Origin: Anaerolineae bacterium
Lineage (GTDB): Bacteria; Chloroflexota; Anaerolineae; Promineifilales; Promineifilaceae
DNA: 64,000 nucleotides
Direction of reading: 5' to 3'
NCBI GenBank assembly: GCA_030425205.1
Contig: JAUIAP010000004.1
Span: 1-64,000, forward strand
A model generated the notes under the pieces. The model ran no database searches. It saw only the letters and a list, made by a program, of their open reading frames with translations, and was not told the DNA's origin. Positions 45,671 to 54,439 of this stretch are shown in pieces; within the stretch, counting starts at the first letter, position 1, and each line of letters opens with the position of its first letter. The translations under genes and the position numbers were made by a program.

Positions 45671-47068
45671 TCACTCACCAACACGCCTAAGACGAGCCGT
45701 TACGCCAATCAAAACAATCAGCGCAGCGACGAGCATAACCATGTGGGAGTGAGGGGCCATTGATGCCTGTTGTGTTACAAGCGTTGTCACCGTTGCCGTA
45801 GTCGGCACATAGGGCGCACTCATCTCAGAGGTTGTTAGATTGGATGGGTCTGCACGACCCGCAATTAGCACGGTGTTGGTCTCGTTCAGGGTCGGATAGT
45901 TATCGAGATTGACGGGATAGGACGTGATGCCACCGTTGAAGCCAACTTCACCCACATAGGTGCCGCCCCCGCCGCTGCTGGTCGGATCACTGCTCATTTT
46001 GTAGAGGTAGACGCGATTGGTGTCACTGCTAATTTGGAATCTAAGCGTGTTGGTATTTGCGTCGTAACTTTGTGGAACGGGTGTGGTGACGGCATTGAGC
46101 GCAATCGCGATCGGTTCATCGCCGTTGTCTGTGATTTCAAACGGCCGAATAAATGCACGCGTGACGCTGTTACCCCCTTCTGATAACACCTTGCGAATGC
46201 CAACTCCCCCATTGTTCTTCACCGTCAAGTTTGAAAAGTGACTGTTGAGACAGTTCTGCTGGAGTTCGATCAGCATCCCTTCAGCAATGCTCGTTTGGAT
46301 ATTGTCGTTCTTATGAGTGATGTCACACGAGCGATAAACTTCAAGACCAACACGATTGAAATTCATGATGTTTCTTTCGCCGGGGCCGTCGCTTGTTGGT
46401 GCAATACCCACATTGACCTCTGCCGTGCTTGTCAGCTTGATGCCAGCCACATTCATGCCACAAATTATATTGCGCCAAATATATGCTTTGGGGGTCGTTG
46501 CAGAGATATCGCCAATGACATTGATGCCCACGGTCTCGTTGGCGGTATCGGGTGAACAATTAAGTTCGAGGATGTTATTGTTTGAAATTCTCGCATCCTG
46601 TGCGCCGCTTGCAACGCGAATATGGTCACCGTCAAAACCAGTTAACTCTAGATCATTGATGGTGACACCATCTCCTTCGATTACCAAGCCATAGGCAATC
46701 CCATTCTCGCTCCCGCTGATGATGGGCTGGTGCGGCGAACCGTCAATGGTGACGTTGTCAGCTGTAATCGGAGGTAATGGTCCCAACAACTCGATCGTAT
46801 AGGAATCTGCAAACGTAATCTGGGTTGTGCCACTCTCTGCATTGGCTTTGGCAATTGCTTGCCGCAGGAAGCAATCAGTGGCGGTTGTTCTACAGAGGCA
46901 ATCGAAATTACCGCCGGGGCAGCCGATGATCACATCAGCAGCTCGATCAACGACAAGCACCGTTGTCTGTGCGTGGGCTGTCATTTGACTATAGGCAAGG
47001 AACATAAAGAGGCATGGAATAATGCATGTGAATTTGAGCAAGCGAGAGGAGGAGATAGATCTCATCAT
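45671..47068 (-). CDS. Exported right-handed beta-helix surface protein with C-terminal anchor
   Basis: 465 aa. Signal peptide ending near MTAHAQTT. The opening has the CSLRxAIxxAN-type module (CFLRQAIAKANAESGTTQIT) common in parallel beta-helix proteins of the CSLREA family, here with Cys-rich GCPGGNFDCLCRT. Repeated short strands follow (VTIDGSPHQPIISGSENG, LVIEGDGVTINDLELTGF), as in pectin-lyase-like solenoids. No catalytic residues can be assigned. The end is VPTTATVTTL, a hydrophobic helix and ARLRRVGE, matching the other C-terminal anchors here. The gene contains no TCGGCCGA, unlike most neighbours. It converges on the TPR/HTH gene with a 19-bp gap and probably shares its terminator region. 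Confidence 0.85.
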   Translation of the reverse strand: MMRSISSSRLLKFTCIIPCLFMFLAYSQMTAHAQTTVLVVDRAADVIIGCPGGNFDCLCRTTATDCFLRQAIAKANAESGTTQITFADSYTIELLGPLPPITADNVTIDGSPHQPIISGSENGIAYGLVIEGDGVTINDLELTGFDGDHIRVASGAQDARISNNNILELNCSPDTANETVGINVIGDISATTPKAYIWRNIICGMNVAGIKLTSTAEVNVGIAPTSDGPGERNIMNFNRVGLEVYRSCDITHKNDNIQTSIAEGMLIELQQNCLNSHFSNLTVKNNGGVGIRKVLSEGGNSVTRAFIRPFEITDNGDEPIAIALNAVTTPVPQSYDANTNTLRFQISSDTNRVYLYKMSSDPTSSGGGGTYVGEVGFNGGITSYPVNLDNYPTLNETNTVLIAGRADPSNLTTSEMSAPYVPTTATVTTLVTQQASMAPHSHMVMLVAALIVLIGVTARLRRVGE

Positions 47069-47147
47069 AAATATCAGCTGATTAATGAATAAAGTGCATT
47101 AAGAAATCAAATTATCTACGCCGCCTATTGTAGCCGAAAACAGCTAA

Positions 47148-47182
47148 CTGGCGTGTAGCTTATGATGGGTTCTACACGCCAG
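47148..47182 (-). terminator. Hairpin terminator downstream of the LysM/SH3 gene
   Basis: CTGGCGTGTAG (47148-47158) and CTACACGCCAG (47172-47182) form a perfect 11-bp stem with a 13-nt loop, about 75 bp past the stop of the minus-strand gene ending at 47259. On that strand it is followed by a T-rich GTTAGCTGTTTTC. Confidence 0.65.
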
Positions 47183-47258
47183 ATGATTCGCACATCGCTT
47201 GTTCCAGTGAAATTGGAGCGCAGTCGCCTAGCCTTGAGACATCCACGCTCCAAAGTTC

Positions 47259-48416
47259 TTAGTTCCATGAAGTAAGGTTCGGATTTGCACTCACCCAACA
47301 AACACCGCTTTGAACATTGGTGCAGTTGATGCGCCACCAGTTGCCATCCAAACTCTTGCCCGTGACAAACGCCACTTCACCGCCACGCATTGCACCGATG
47401 ATGCTGTAATTCAGACCGGGACCACTGCGGACGCGCACCGTTTGCAACGCCGTCACCGAACGAACAAATGTCGGCTCGAATGGAATGCCCTGCCCATCCG
47501 TCACAATCGAGACGTTGAGCGTGATGTTCGCCAAACCGGTTCCATTGTGGAAAATCTCGATATAGTAATCGCCACTCACAGGCAGCCGACCCGACCAGTT
47601 GAGAGGGTATAAACTCGTCTCGCCGAGCACAGTGCCATTGGGATGACGAATTAGCAGGCTGTTGTAGGAGACATCGCTGACGACATTGACACTCATCATC
47701 TGTCCAGCGGCCGCTCGCAACACGTAGCGTCCCGGCACAATCTGTGATGACGTGCCAGATACCGTCGCTGAACTGCTGCCAGCCGCAAATTGAATGCGCT
47801 GTGGCTGTGGTAGTGGGGTGTTGTAATCTGTCGCGATTATCAAGCGCTGCCCAACAAAAATCCGGTCAGAAATAAGATTGTTCGCCGCCTTAATTGCCGC
47901 GACTGTCGTGCCAAAACGCCGCGCAATTCCACTCAATGTATCACCAGATTGCACGGTATATATTGATGATGGGATGGGAGTAGGAACAGGTGCGTTTCCA
48001 CTCGGAATCAGCAAGCGTTGTCCGACATAGATCCGGTCTGACAGCAAGTTGTTGGCCGACTTGATTGCCGTAACCGTTGTCCCATAGCGTAGCGCGATGC
48101 GACTGAGGTTGTCACCCGCCTGCACAATGTAAATCGTGCCGTTACTGGGTTGATTTGGGTCGACCGAACCCGGAATCACGAGTCGTTGCCCGACATAGAT
48201 GCGATCTGAGAGCAAGTTGTTCGCCCGCTGGATGGCAGCAACGGTGGTGCCATGCTGCTGGGCAATACGCGAAAGCGTGTCACCGCGCTGCACGACATAG
48301 GTCGTTTGTTGCGTTGTGTAGGCTGGGGCCGCTGAAACGTTGGTTGGTAAAGTGAAAAAGCCCGCTGCGCCGATAAAAAGCAGCAGCAGGAAGAGCCAGT
48401 TGCGTAACTGTGTCAT
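47259..48416 (-). CDS. Exported LysM (x3) and SH3-like cell-wall-binding protein
   Basis: 385 aa from the ATG at 48416, chosen for its AAGGAG 7 nt upstream and the signal peptide that follows (MTQLRNWLFLLLLFIGAAGF). Three LysM domains follow with YVVQRGDTLSRIAQQHGTT / YIVQAGDNLSRIALRYGTT / YTVQSGDTLSGIARRFGTT and the shared ANNLLSDRIYVGQRLVIP. Then a beta-sandwich (PPC-like; GDYYIEIFHNGTGLANITL) and a C-terminal bacterial SH3 domain (VRVRSGPGLNYSIIGAM, WWRINC). LysM binds N-acetylglucosamine polymers such as peptidoglycan. There is no enzymatic domain, so it is a wall-binding or scaffold protein. The three LysM units are similar at DNA level, suggesting recent internal duplication. No TCGGCCGA occurs in the gene. 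Confidence 0.9.
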   Translation of the reverse strand: MTQLRNWLFLLLLFIGAAGFFTLPTNVSAAPAYTTQQTTYVVQRGDTLSRIAQQHGTTVAAIQRANNLLSDRIYVGQRLVIPGSVDPNQPSNGTIYIVQAGDNLSRIALRYGTTVTAIKSANNLLSDRIYVGQRLLIPSGNAPVPTPIPSSIYTVQSGDTLSGIARRFGTTVAAIKAANNLISDRIFVGQRLIIATDYNTPLPQPQRIQFAAGSSSATVSGTSSQIVPGRYVLRAAAGQMMSVNVVSDVSYNSLLIRHPNGTVLGETSLYPLNWSGRLPVSGDYYIEIFHNGTGLANITLNVSIVTDGQGIPFEPTFVRSVTALQTVRVRSGPGLNYSIIGAMRGGEVAFVTGKSLDGNWWRINCTNVQSGVCWVSANPNLTSWN

Positions 48417-48748
48417 GATGTTCTCCTTGAAAAGTTTAGGGCAGCTATATGATATAGCCGCTTTATGTTGAATTACACGCAGTTTACGCATCGAACGTCC
48501 GCCAAACGTTACGAAAATCAGGCGTTTGGGGATGCGTTATATCTCACTTGCCGTGCGCGACGATGTTGCGAACGCAGACATAAACGGACTAGCTTAACGC
48601 TTGCAAAATAGTAGGGAATTTACCTATTTCATTGCGTCGAAAAATGTGTAAGATGATGCAAAAATCAACACGAGACGGGCAAGGGCGGCACTTATGAGGT
48701 GTCGCTCTTTCTGGTTACAGGGGCGTTCGCGCCTTCAGTGGGGAACTA
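48417..48748. other. Divergent intergenic region with inverted repeats
   Basis: 332 bp. Near the LysM gene is a 15-nt near-palindrome GCTATATGATATAGC (48444-48458). At 48486-48537 two nested inverted repeats (ACGCATC/GATGCGT and CCAAACG/CGTTTGG) could form a long hairpin. At 48682-48708 a 10-bp stem with two G-U pairs precedes the membrane sensor gene. These may be regulatory or leader structures; no gene is supported. Confidence 0.45.
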
Positions 48749-50002
48749 ATGCAAATGGTGCTGGCAAGATCGAAGAAAACAAGTGATCATCGCATTTTTT
48801 GGCTGTCGCGGGTCGTCTGGTTGTTGGTGGCACTTGAGTCTGTGTTTGTGACGCTGGTCGCGATTCCGCGCATGGTTGGCAGAATTCAGATCGTGTGTGT
48901 GGAAGAGGCATGTACCGACAACATGGCGTTGCGGCCGATCAATGCTGCATTTTTGACAACGCACGCTATTCCCATCGCGCGCTATGCCCTTGTCGTCTCC
49001 ATACTTGCAGTGGTTGGCAGTTTGGTTTTTTGGATAATGGCGTGGCTGATTTTACGTCGTGGACAGGGCTGGATTGCTTATCTCGTCTCGCTGTCATTGA
49101 TGCTGATCGGTGGTCAATTTTTTGTGCAGTCTGACTTGCCCGGACAATTCGGCCGATTCCTAAGCGCGACGCACAACTATTTGCTGTTCGTGACCCTGAT
49201 TTTGGCGTTTTATCTTTTTCCGAACGGTCGCTTTGTGCCGCGCTGGTCACGTTGGGTGGCGGTTGCGCTGTTTATCACCGAGTTTTTCTACAGCTACTTC
49301 CCAAATGCGCCGTTTAGTCCACATAACATTTATCGGCCGATTGAGATGATTGTCTGGCTTGGCGCACTGCTGCTGATTCCATTCATCCAAATCTATCGCT
49401 ATGTAACCGTTTCGACGCCAACCGAACGCCAGCAAACAAAGTGGGTCGTCGCGGGATTGAGCGTCATGATTGCGGGCGTGGTGGTCGTCGTTTGGCTGAT
49501 CGGCGACCCACCCCCAGCATTGGCGCCTGCCAACCGCGTCATTGCCAATCTGCTGCTACCGTTGAGCCTGCTCGCATTGCCTGTCTCGCTGGCAGTTGCC
49601 GTGTTACGTTATCAGTTGTGGCAGATCGATGTGATCGTCCGCCGAACGCTGGTATACACGCTGTTGACGGCAACGTTGGCACTCGTCTATTTTGGATCCG
49701 TCACATTGCTGCAAATTCTGTTCTCGACCGTCACCGCGCAGCAATCGCCCATCGCCATCGTTCTTTCAACGCTGGCAATTGCGGCACTGTTCAATCCACT
49801 GTTGCGGCGCATTCAGCAGATCATCGACCGCCGCTTTTTCCGTCGCAAATATGATGCACAGCAAACGTTGGCGCAGTTCGCTCACGTCGTGCGGGATGAG
49901 GTTGACTTGGAGGCAATTTCGGCCGAATTGCTCACTACGATCGAAAGTACGATGCAGCCAGCACAAGTTTCGCTCTGGCTGCGTAAGGATCGGTCGCAAT
50001 AA
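48749..50002 (+). CDS. Multi-pass membrane sensor protein of a partner-switching module
   Basis: 417 aa with about eight hydrophobic helices from residue 18 to 340. The stretch LRYQLWQIDVIVRRTLVYTLLTATLALVYF (in part) is the membrane region typical of many Chloroflexota sensor kinases (LRYRLWDIDVIINRTLVY type), but here the protein stops after a short cytoplasmic tail (DRRFFRRKYDAQQTLAQFAH...) with no kinase domain. The tail resembles the segment that normally leads into a GAF domain, and the next gene begins with a GAF-like region. So the usual single polypeptide seems split in two. The stop overlaps the next start (TAATG), implying translational coupling. Probably senses an envelope signal for the downstream phosphatase/kinase. 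Confidence 0.82.
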   Translation: MQMVLARSKKTSDHRIFWLSRVVWLLVALESVFVTLVAIPRMVGRIQIVCVEEACTDNMALRPINAAFLTTHAIPIARYALVVSILAVVGSLVFWIMAWLILRRGQGWIAYLVSLSLMLIGGQFFVQSDLPGQFGRFLSATHNYLLFVTLILAFYLFPNGRFVPRWSRWVAVALFITEFFYSYFPNAPFSPHNIYRPIEMIVWLGALLLIPFIQIYRYVTVSTPTERQQTKWVVAGLSVMIAGVVVVVWLIGDPPPALAPANRVIANLLLPLSLLALPVSLAVAVLRYQLWQIDVIVRRTLVYTLLTATLALVYFGSVTLLQILFSTVTAQQSPIAIVLSTLAIAALFNPLLRRIQQIIDRRFFRRKYDAQQTLAQFAHVVRDEVDLEAISAELLTTIESTMQPAQVSLWLRKDRSQ

Positions 50003-51534
50003 TGCTCAGACGACCGCCATTCTGGCGTAAACGAAATCCAACAGCGACCGTTGCCCCCACGCAACCCACTATCGTGGAACTCGATTTAGCAATCACAGAT
50101 GATGACCCGCTATTGACCTATCTCGTGGCACAATCCCAGCCCGTGCTGGTTGAAAATGTAAGAGTCGCTTCACCTGCGCTCGACCAGCTGCGACGAGCGG
50201 GCGTTGAATTGGTTGTGCCGCTCGTGAATCAAGGGGAGCTGATCGGGATGCTTAACTTGGGGCGACGACGCAGCGATCAGGGCTATTCGGCCGATGATCG
50301 CCATCTGCTCAATGACCTCGCCACTCACGCCGCACCCGCGATGCGCGTCGCCCAACTGGTGCGGGAGCAACAGACGGTGGTGGCCGAGCGTAGCCGTATC
50401 GAACAGGAGCTGCGCGTTGCACGACTCATTCAACAAACCCTGCTACCGCAATCGCTGCCGCAAATTAGCGGTTGGAAAATCGACACACACTATCAGCCTG
50501 CCCGTGAAGTGGGCGGTGATTTCTTCGACTTTCTCCCTGCGGCCGATGGCAAGTTGGGCATTATTATTGGGGACGTGACCGACAAGGGAATCCCGGCTGC
50601 ACTGGTGATGGCGACGACCCGAACGCTGTTGCGCGCAGTGGCTGAGCGATTGGCAACACCAGGAGCGGTACTCGAACGGGTCAATAATCTGCTCTACGCC
50701 GACATCCCGCCACGCATGTTTGTGACCTGCTTCTTTGCACTGCTTGATCCGATTGATGGCACATTGCAATTTGCCAACGCGGGTCACGATGTCCCCTATT
50801 GGCGCAGTCCCTATGGTGTTTATGAATTGCGCGCACGTGGGATGCCGCTCGGATTGATGCCAGATATGCGCTATGAAGAGCTAACGGTGCAGATTCGACC
50901 CGATGACACGCTGTTCTTTTATAGTGACGGGCTAGCGGAGGCGCACAACCGCGCGCGCGAGATGTTTGGCTTTCCCCGCGTTTGCCAACTTGTCAACCAG
51001 CACGATGGCACCAACAATCTGATCCGCAATGCGCTCGACGAGTTGGCGCAGTTCACGGGTGAAGACTGGACGCAGGAAGACGACATCACACTGGTCACGG
51101 TGCGCTATGAGGGTAACTGGCAGGAAATCGGCCGAAAAAGTTTCCCCAGTGAGCTGGGTTGTGAACGAACAGCCATGCGCTGGGTCGAGGAGATGGTCAA
51201 GCCATTCGATTTGCCCAATAGAAAGCTAAATCGGTTGAAAACGGCAGTGACAGAGGCCGTAATGAATTCGGCCGAACATGCGCACGGATACAATCCAGCC
51301 TGTCTAATTGATTTGCGCGTCTCTATTGCTGGTGAGCGTGTGAAAGTCGATATTTGTGATCACGGAGATGGCTATCTCGACGCGAATATCGCAACACCTG
51401 ACCTAACCGCCAAACTCAATCATGAGCAGACTCCGCGCGGTTGGGGGCTATTTTTGATGCAGAAGATGGTCGATGAAATGCAGGTGACGCAAGATGATGA
51501 AGGCAATCGCGTCGCGCTGATTGTCAATGGATAA
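50002..51534 (+). CDS. PP2C-type (SpoIIE/RsbU) phosphatase fused to an anti-sigma-like HATPase kinase
   Basis: 510 aa. Residues about 25-120 look like a partial GAF domain (GVELVVPLVNQGELIGMLNL). A coiled-coil linker (RSRIEQELRVARLIQQTLLP) leads into a SpoIIE-type PP2C phosphatase (about 140-370) with metal-binding motifs GGDFFDF, GDVTDKG, ANAGHD and YSDGLAEA. The C-terminal 130 residues are a GHKL/RsbW-like ATPase with N box EAVMNSAEHA, DICDHGDGY and GWGLFLMQ. Phosphatase and kinase for the same switch are thus on one chain. In known systems the kinase phosphorylates a STAS antagonist and the phosphatase reverses it; both STAS candidates follow directly. No sigma factor is encoded nearby. 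Confidence 0.93.
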   Translation: MLRRPPFWRKRNPTATVAPTQPTIVELDLAITDDDPLLTYLVAQSQPVLVENVRVASPALDQLRRAGVELVVPLVNQGELIGMLNLGRRRSDQGYSADDRHLLNDLATHAAPAMRVAQLVREQQTVVAERSRIEQELRVARLIQQTLLPQSLPQISGWKIDTHYQPAREVGGDFFDFLPAADGKLGIIIGDVTDKGIPAALVMATTRTLLRAVAERLATPGAVLERVNNLLYADIPPRMFVTCFFALLDPIDGTLQFANAGHDVPYWRSPYGVYELRARGMPLGLMPDMRYEELTVQIRPDDTLFFYSDGLAEAHNRAREMFGFPRVCQLVNQHDGTNNLIRNALDELAQFTGEDWTQEDDITLVTVRYEGNWQEIGRKSFPSELGCERTAMRWVEEMVKPFDLPNRKLNRLKTAVTEAVMNSAEHAHGYNPACLIDLRVSIAGERVKVDICDHGDGYLDANIATPDLTAKLNHEQTPRGWGLFLMQKMVDEMQVTQDDEGNRVALIVNG

Positions 51535-51883
51535 CACAACGATGAATGTGACGGTAGAGGCGGTAGGCGAGCTAGTGCTGATTGGATTGGCAGGCGTATT
51601 GGACATTTCGGCCGAAAATGTGCTGTTGCAGGCGTACCGCGCGGGCGCGGATTTTCGGCCGAAAATAATTCGTCTCGATTTTGCTGACGTCACCTTCATC
51701 AACAGCATGGGATTGGCATTAATTGTCGAACTGCTCATGCAAGCGCGCCACGATGCCATCAGCTTGCAGGCGTCTGGCCTCAGTGATCATGCGCGCGAGC
51801 TTTTCGACATCACGCGCCTATCCGATTATGTGACGCTGCACGAAAGGAGCGTCACAAACTTGAATGAACGTGACTCTTTTTGA
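51527..51883 (+). CDS. STAS-domain anti-sigma-factor antagonist, first of two
   Basis: 118 aa from the ATG at 51527, which overlaps the stop of the phosphatase/kinase gene; a later ATG at 51542 is possible. The single STAS domain has LAGVLDISAENVLL and RLDFADVTFINSMGLALIVEL (in part). The Ser of NSMG aligns with the phosphorylated Ser of SpoIIAA (DSSG). It is probably the protein that the neighbouring kinase domain phosphorylates and the PP2C domain dephosphorylates. Two TCGGCCGA sites lie only 47 bp apart here (51608 and 51655), read in two different frames (SAE and RPK). Confidence 0.9.
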   Translation: MDNTTMNVTVEAVGELVLIGLAGVLDISAENVLLQAYRAGADFRPKIIRLDFADVTFINSMGLALIVELLMQARHDAISLQASGLSDHARELFDITRLSDYVTLHERSVTNLNERDSF

Positions 51884-51890
51884 GGACAAT

Positions 51891-52229
51891 ATGATTGATT
51901 ACAAAATCCGCACAATCAATGGAAATCCAATCGTCGATATTGAAGGTGAGATCAGGCAAACAGCTGAAACGCAGCTAAGCGCAGCATTTGATCAGGCATT
52001 GGCAATGCAGTCAAACGTGGTGCTACTCAACTTTAGCGGCTTGACTTACATGAACAGCTTTGGCATCGGGCTATTGATCACGCTGCTGATTCGCGCCCAG
52101 CGACAAGAAACTCAACTGCGCGTATTTGGTCTCCACGAACATTACCGCGAGATTTTTGATCTAGCACGGCTCAATGAAGTCATCCCGATTGATGAAGATG
52201 AGGCGCAGTCGCTGCGTGCCGCACGGTAA
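51891..52229 (+). CDS. STAS-domain anti-sigma-factor antagonist, second of two
   Basis: 112 aa from the ATG at 51891, which has TGAGGA about 6 nt upstream; an alternative ATG at 51864, overlapping the previous gene, would add nine residues. One STAS domain: NGNPIVDIEGEIRQTAE, VLLNFSGLTYMNSFGIGLLI, FGLHEHYREIFDLARLNEVI. The Ser of NSFG is at the phosphorylation position. It diverges clearly from the first STAS protein, so the two may compete for the same kinase or serve different outputs. Last gene of the four-gene module; it converges on the fatty-acid oxidation operon. Confidence 0.9.
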   Translation: MIDYKIRTINGNPIVDIEGEIRQTAETQLSAAFDQALAMQSNVVLLNFSGLTYMNSFGIGLLITLLIRAQRQETQLRVFGLHEHYREIFDLARLNEVIPIDEDEAQSLRAAR

Positions 52230-52314
52230 TGTTTCGCTTCTCTAGCCTACCACTGTCCAGCTCCACAAACGGCTGAGCTACGTTTGCAGGAGGTGCTGTC
52301 TCTTGCTAAGTCCA

Positions 52315-54435
52315 TTATCCTGCTTCCACCACTGCACGCAATTGCGCGGGTGGCGTGAAACGTTCGCCATAGCGTTCAGCTAACGCTTGTGCGCGTGCGA
52401 TGAACTTATCGACCCCATATGAGTTGATAAATTGCAGCGTGCCGCCGTTGAATGGTGCGTATCCCCAGCCGAAGATGCTTCCTAAATTGGCATCGGCCGA
52501 ACTCCGCAACACCCCTTCCTCCATACAGCGCACCGTCTCAAGCGACTGAATGAACAAGATACGGTCGATCATCTCTTGTTGATCTAGTTGCGGCTGACCG
52601 TCCATGAAGATGTTTGTCAGCTCAGGCCAAAGCTTTTTGCCATTCTCGCCATATTCGTAGAAACCAGCACCGCCAGCCCGACCAGATCGGCCGAGATCAA
52701 GCATCTTGTCCAGCACAACATCGCCGGGATGATATTGATACGTCTTACCCTCCGCTTCAAAGTCGGCAATCGTTTGGTCACGCACATGCGCCGATAAGCT
52801 CAATGTCACCTCATCGTGCAACGCCAATGGGCCAACGGGCATTCCCGCCTTAATCCCCGCCATCTCAATCGCTTGCGGATGGTTGCCTTCTCCCAGCAAC
52901 GCCATCCCCTCGTAGATCCACGTCCCAAACACCCGCGATGTGTAAAAACCACGACTGTCGTTAACGACGATTGGCACTTTGCGGATCGCCAGCACATAGT
53001 CGAACGCCTTTGCCAGCGTCTCGTCGTCCGTCTTTTCACCGACGATGATCTCGACCAACTGCATCTTGTGGACGGGTGAAAAGAAGTGGAGACCAATAAA
53101 TTTCTCTGGACGTTGACTCGCCTCCGCGAGCCCCGTAATTGGCAGCGTGGAAGTGTTAGATGCAAAGACACCGCTAGCATCCATCGCGTCCTCTGCCAGC
53201 TTTGTCACCTTCGCTTTTAGCGCACGATTCTCAAAAACGGCTTCGATAATCAGATCACAGCCGTCCAACGCGCTGTAATCGGCAGTGGCGTCGACGTTTG
53301 CCAATATGCCATCCGCCTGTTCCTGTGACAGCTTGCCACGTTGAACCTGCTTGCTAAGCAAGGCGGCGATCTTCTCTTTGCCCTTGTCTGCCCCTGCCTG
53401 ATCCGCGTCCGTCATCACGACATCCATACCCGCCATCGCTGAAACGTAGGCGATGCCGTGTCCCATCATGCCAGCACCAAGTACACCGACCTTTTTTGTT
53501 ATTTGTGGGGGGATGTTTTTCGGCCGATTTGCCCCCTTCTTGATCTGATTCAACTGCGTCCAAAACGCGTGAATCATATTTTTGCTCTCATTACTTGTGC
53601 CGAGCTTGGCAAAGTAGCGCGACTCGATACGGCTGGCGGTCTCGAAATCGACCTGTGCGCCCTCGACCAACGCCGACAAGATCGCCTCTGGCGCGGGATA
53701 GTTGCCCTTCGTCTCCTTGCGAATCATCGCGGGCGCAATCGCCAACATTTGGGCAATTGCGGGATGATTGGGCCCACCGCCCGGAATTTTGTATCGTTTG
53801 ACCGCATCCCATGGCGCTTTTGCATCGGGATTGGCGTGAATCCATTCCCGCGCCTGACGCAGCAAATCTCCCTCATCCGTCGCCAGCGCGTGGATCATGC
53901 CCGCCGCCAGTGTCTGCTTGGGCGTATACTTTTTGTTTTGCGTCAACCATTCGAGCGCAGTTTGCAGCCCCGCCAAACGACCCGCACGCACTACCCCACC
54001 CCCACCGGGCAGAAGTCCCAATCCCACTTCTGGGAAGCCAAATTTGATGCGGTCATTGTCGATGGCGATGCGATAGTGGCAGCCGAGTGCTAGCTCAAAC
54101 CCACCGCCGAGAGCGGTCCCGTTTAACGCCGCGACGACTGGTTTATCCAGCTTTTCCAAACGGCGGATGTATGACTTCAACATTTCCGCGCCGTCGAAAA
54201 ACGCTCGTGGATCATCCCCCTCAAAAGAGCTGTCGATGTCCGCACCCGCGATCCAAATCTTCGACTTGCCCGAGATGAGAATCACACCCGTGACCGATTC
54301 ATCCCCCTCTAGTCGCTCCAAAATTGGCACGTATGCGTCATAAAAATCGCTGTTCAACACATTTGCCGAGCGTCCCGGCATATCAATTGTCAGGGTCACG
54401 ATCCCCTGTTCGTCTTGTTCGTAGTTAATGGCCAT
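52315..54435 (-). CDS. fadB: Bifunctional enoyl-CoA hydratase / 3-hydroxyacyl-CoA dehydrogenase (FadB/FadJ-like)
   Basis: 706 aa from the ATG at 54435 (MAINYEQDEQGIVTLTIDMPG), the usual length. It carries out the second and third steps of fatty-acid beta-oxidation. N-terminal crotonase domain (about 1-200) with ALNGTALGGGFELALGCHYR and FPEVGLGLLPGGGG. NAD-binding domain from about residue 313 with GVLGAGMMGHGIAY. Then the C-terminal 3HCDH domains (IGLHFFSPVHKMQLVE, VVNDSRGFYTSR). The frame is open to 54477, but those 14 residues are encoded by the adjacent inverted repeat and are not homologous sequence. It follows the thiolase gene in the same direction with an 80-bp gap; together they form a classic two-gene beta-oxidation operon. 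Confidence 0.95.
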   Translation of the reverse strand: MAINYEQDEQGIVTLTIDMPGRSANVLNSDFYDAYVPILERLEGDESVTGVILISGKSKIWIAGADIDSSFEGDDPRAFFDGAEMLKSYIRRLEKLDKPVVAALNGTALGGGFELALGCHYRIAIDNDRIKFGFPEVGLGLLPGGGGVVRAGRLAGLQTALEWLTQNKKYTPKQTLAAGMIHALATDEGDLLRQAREWIHANPDAKAPWDAVKRYKIPGGGPNHPAIAQMLAIAPAMIRKETKGNYPAPEAILSALVEGAQVDFETASRIESRYFAKLGTSNESKNMIHAFWTQLNQIKKGANRPKNIPPQITKKVGVLGAGMMGHGIAYVSAMAGMDVVMTDADQAGADKGKEKIAALLSKQVQRGKLSQEQADGILANVDATADYSALDGCDLIIEAVFENRALKAKVTKLAEDAMDASGVFASNTSTLPITGLAEASQRPEKFIGLHFFSPVHKMQLVEIIVGEKTDDETLAKAFDYVLAIRKVPIVVNDSRGFYTSRVFGTWIYEGMALLGEGNHPQAIEMAGIKAGMPVGPLALHDEVTLSLSAHVRDQTIADFEAEGKTYQYHPGDVVLDKMLDLGRSGRAGGAGFYEYGENGKKLWPELTNIFMDGQPQLDQQEMIDRILFIQSLETVRCMEEGVLRSSADANLGSIFGWGYAPFNGGTLQFINSYGVDKFIARAQALAERYGERFTPPAQLRAVVEAG

Positions 54436-54439
54436 GTTT

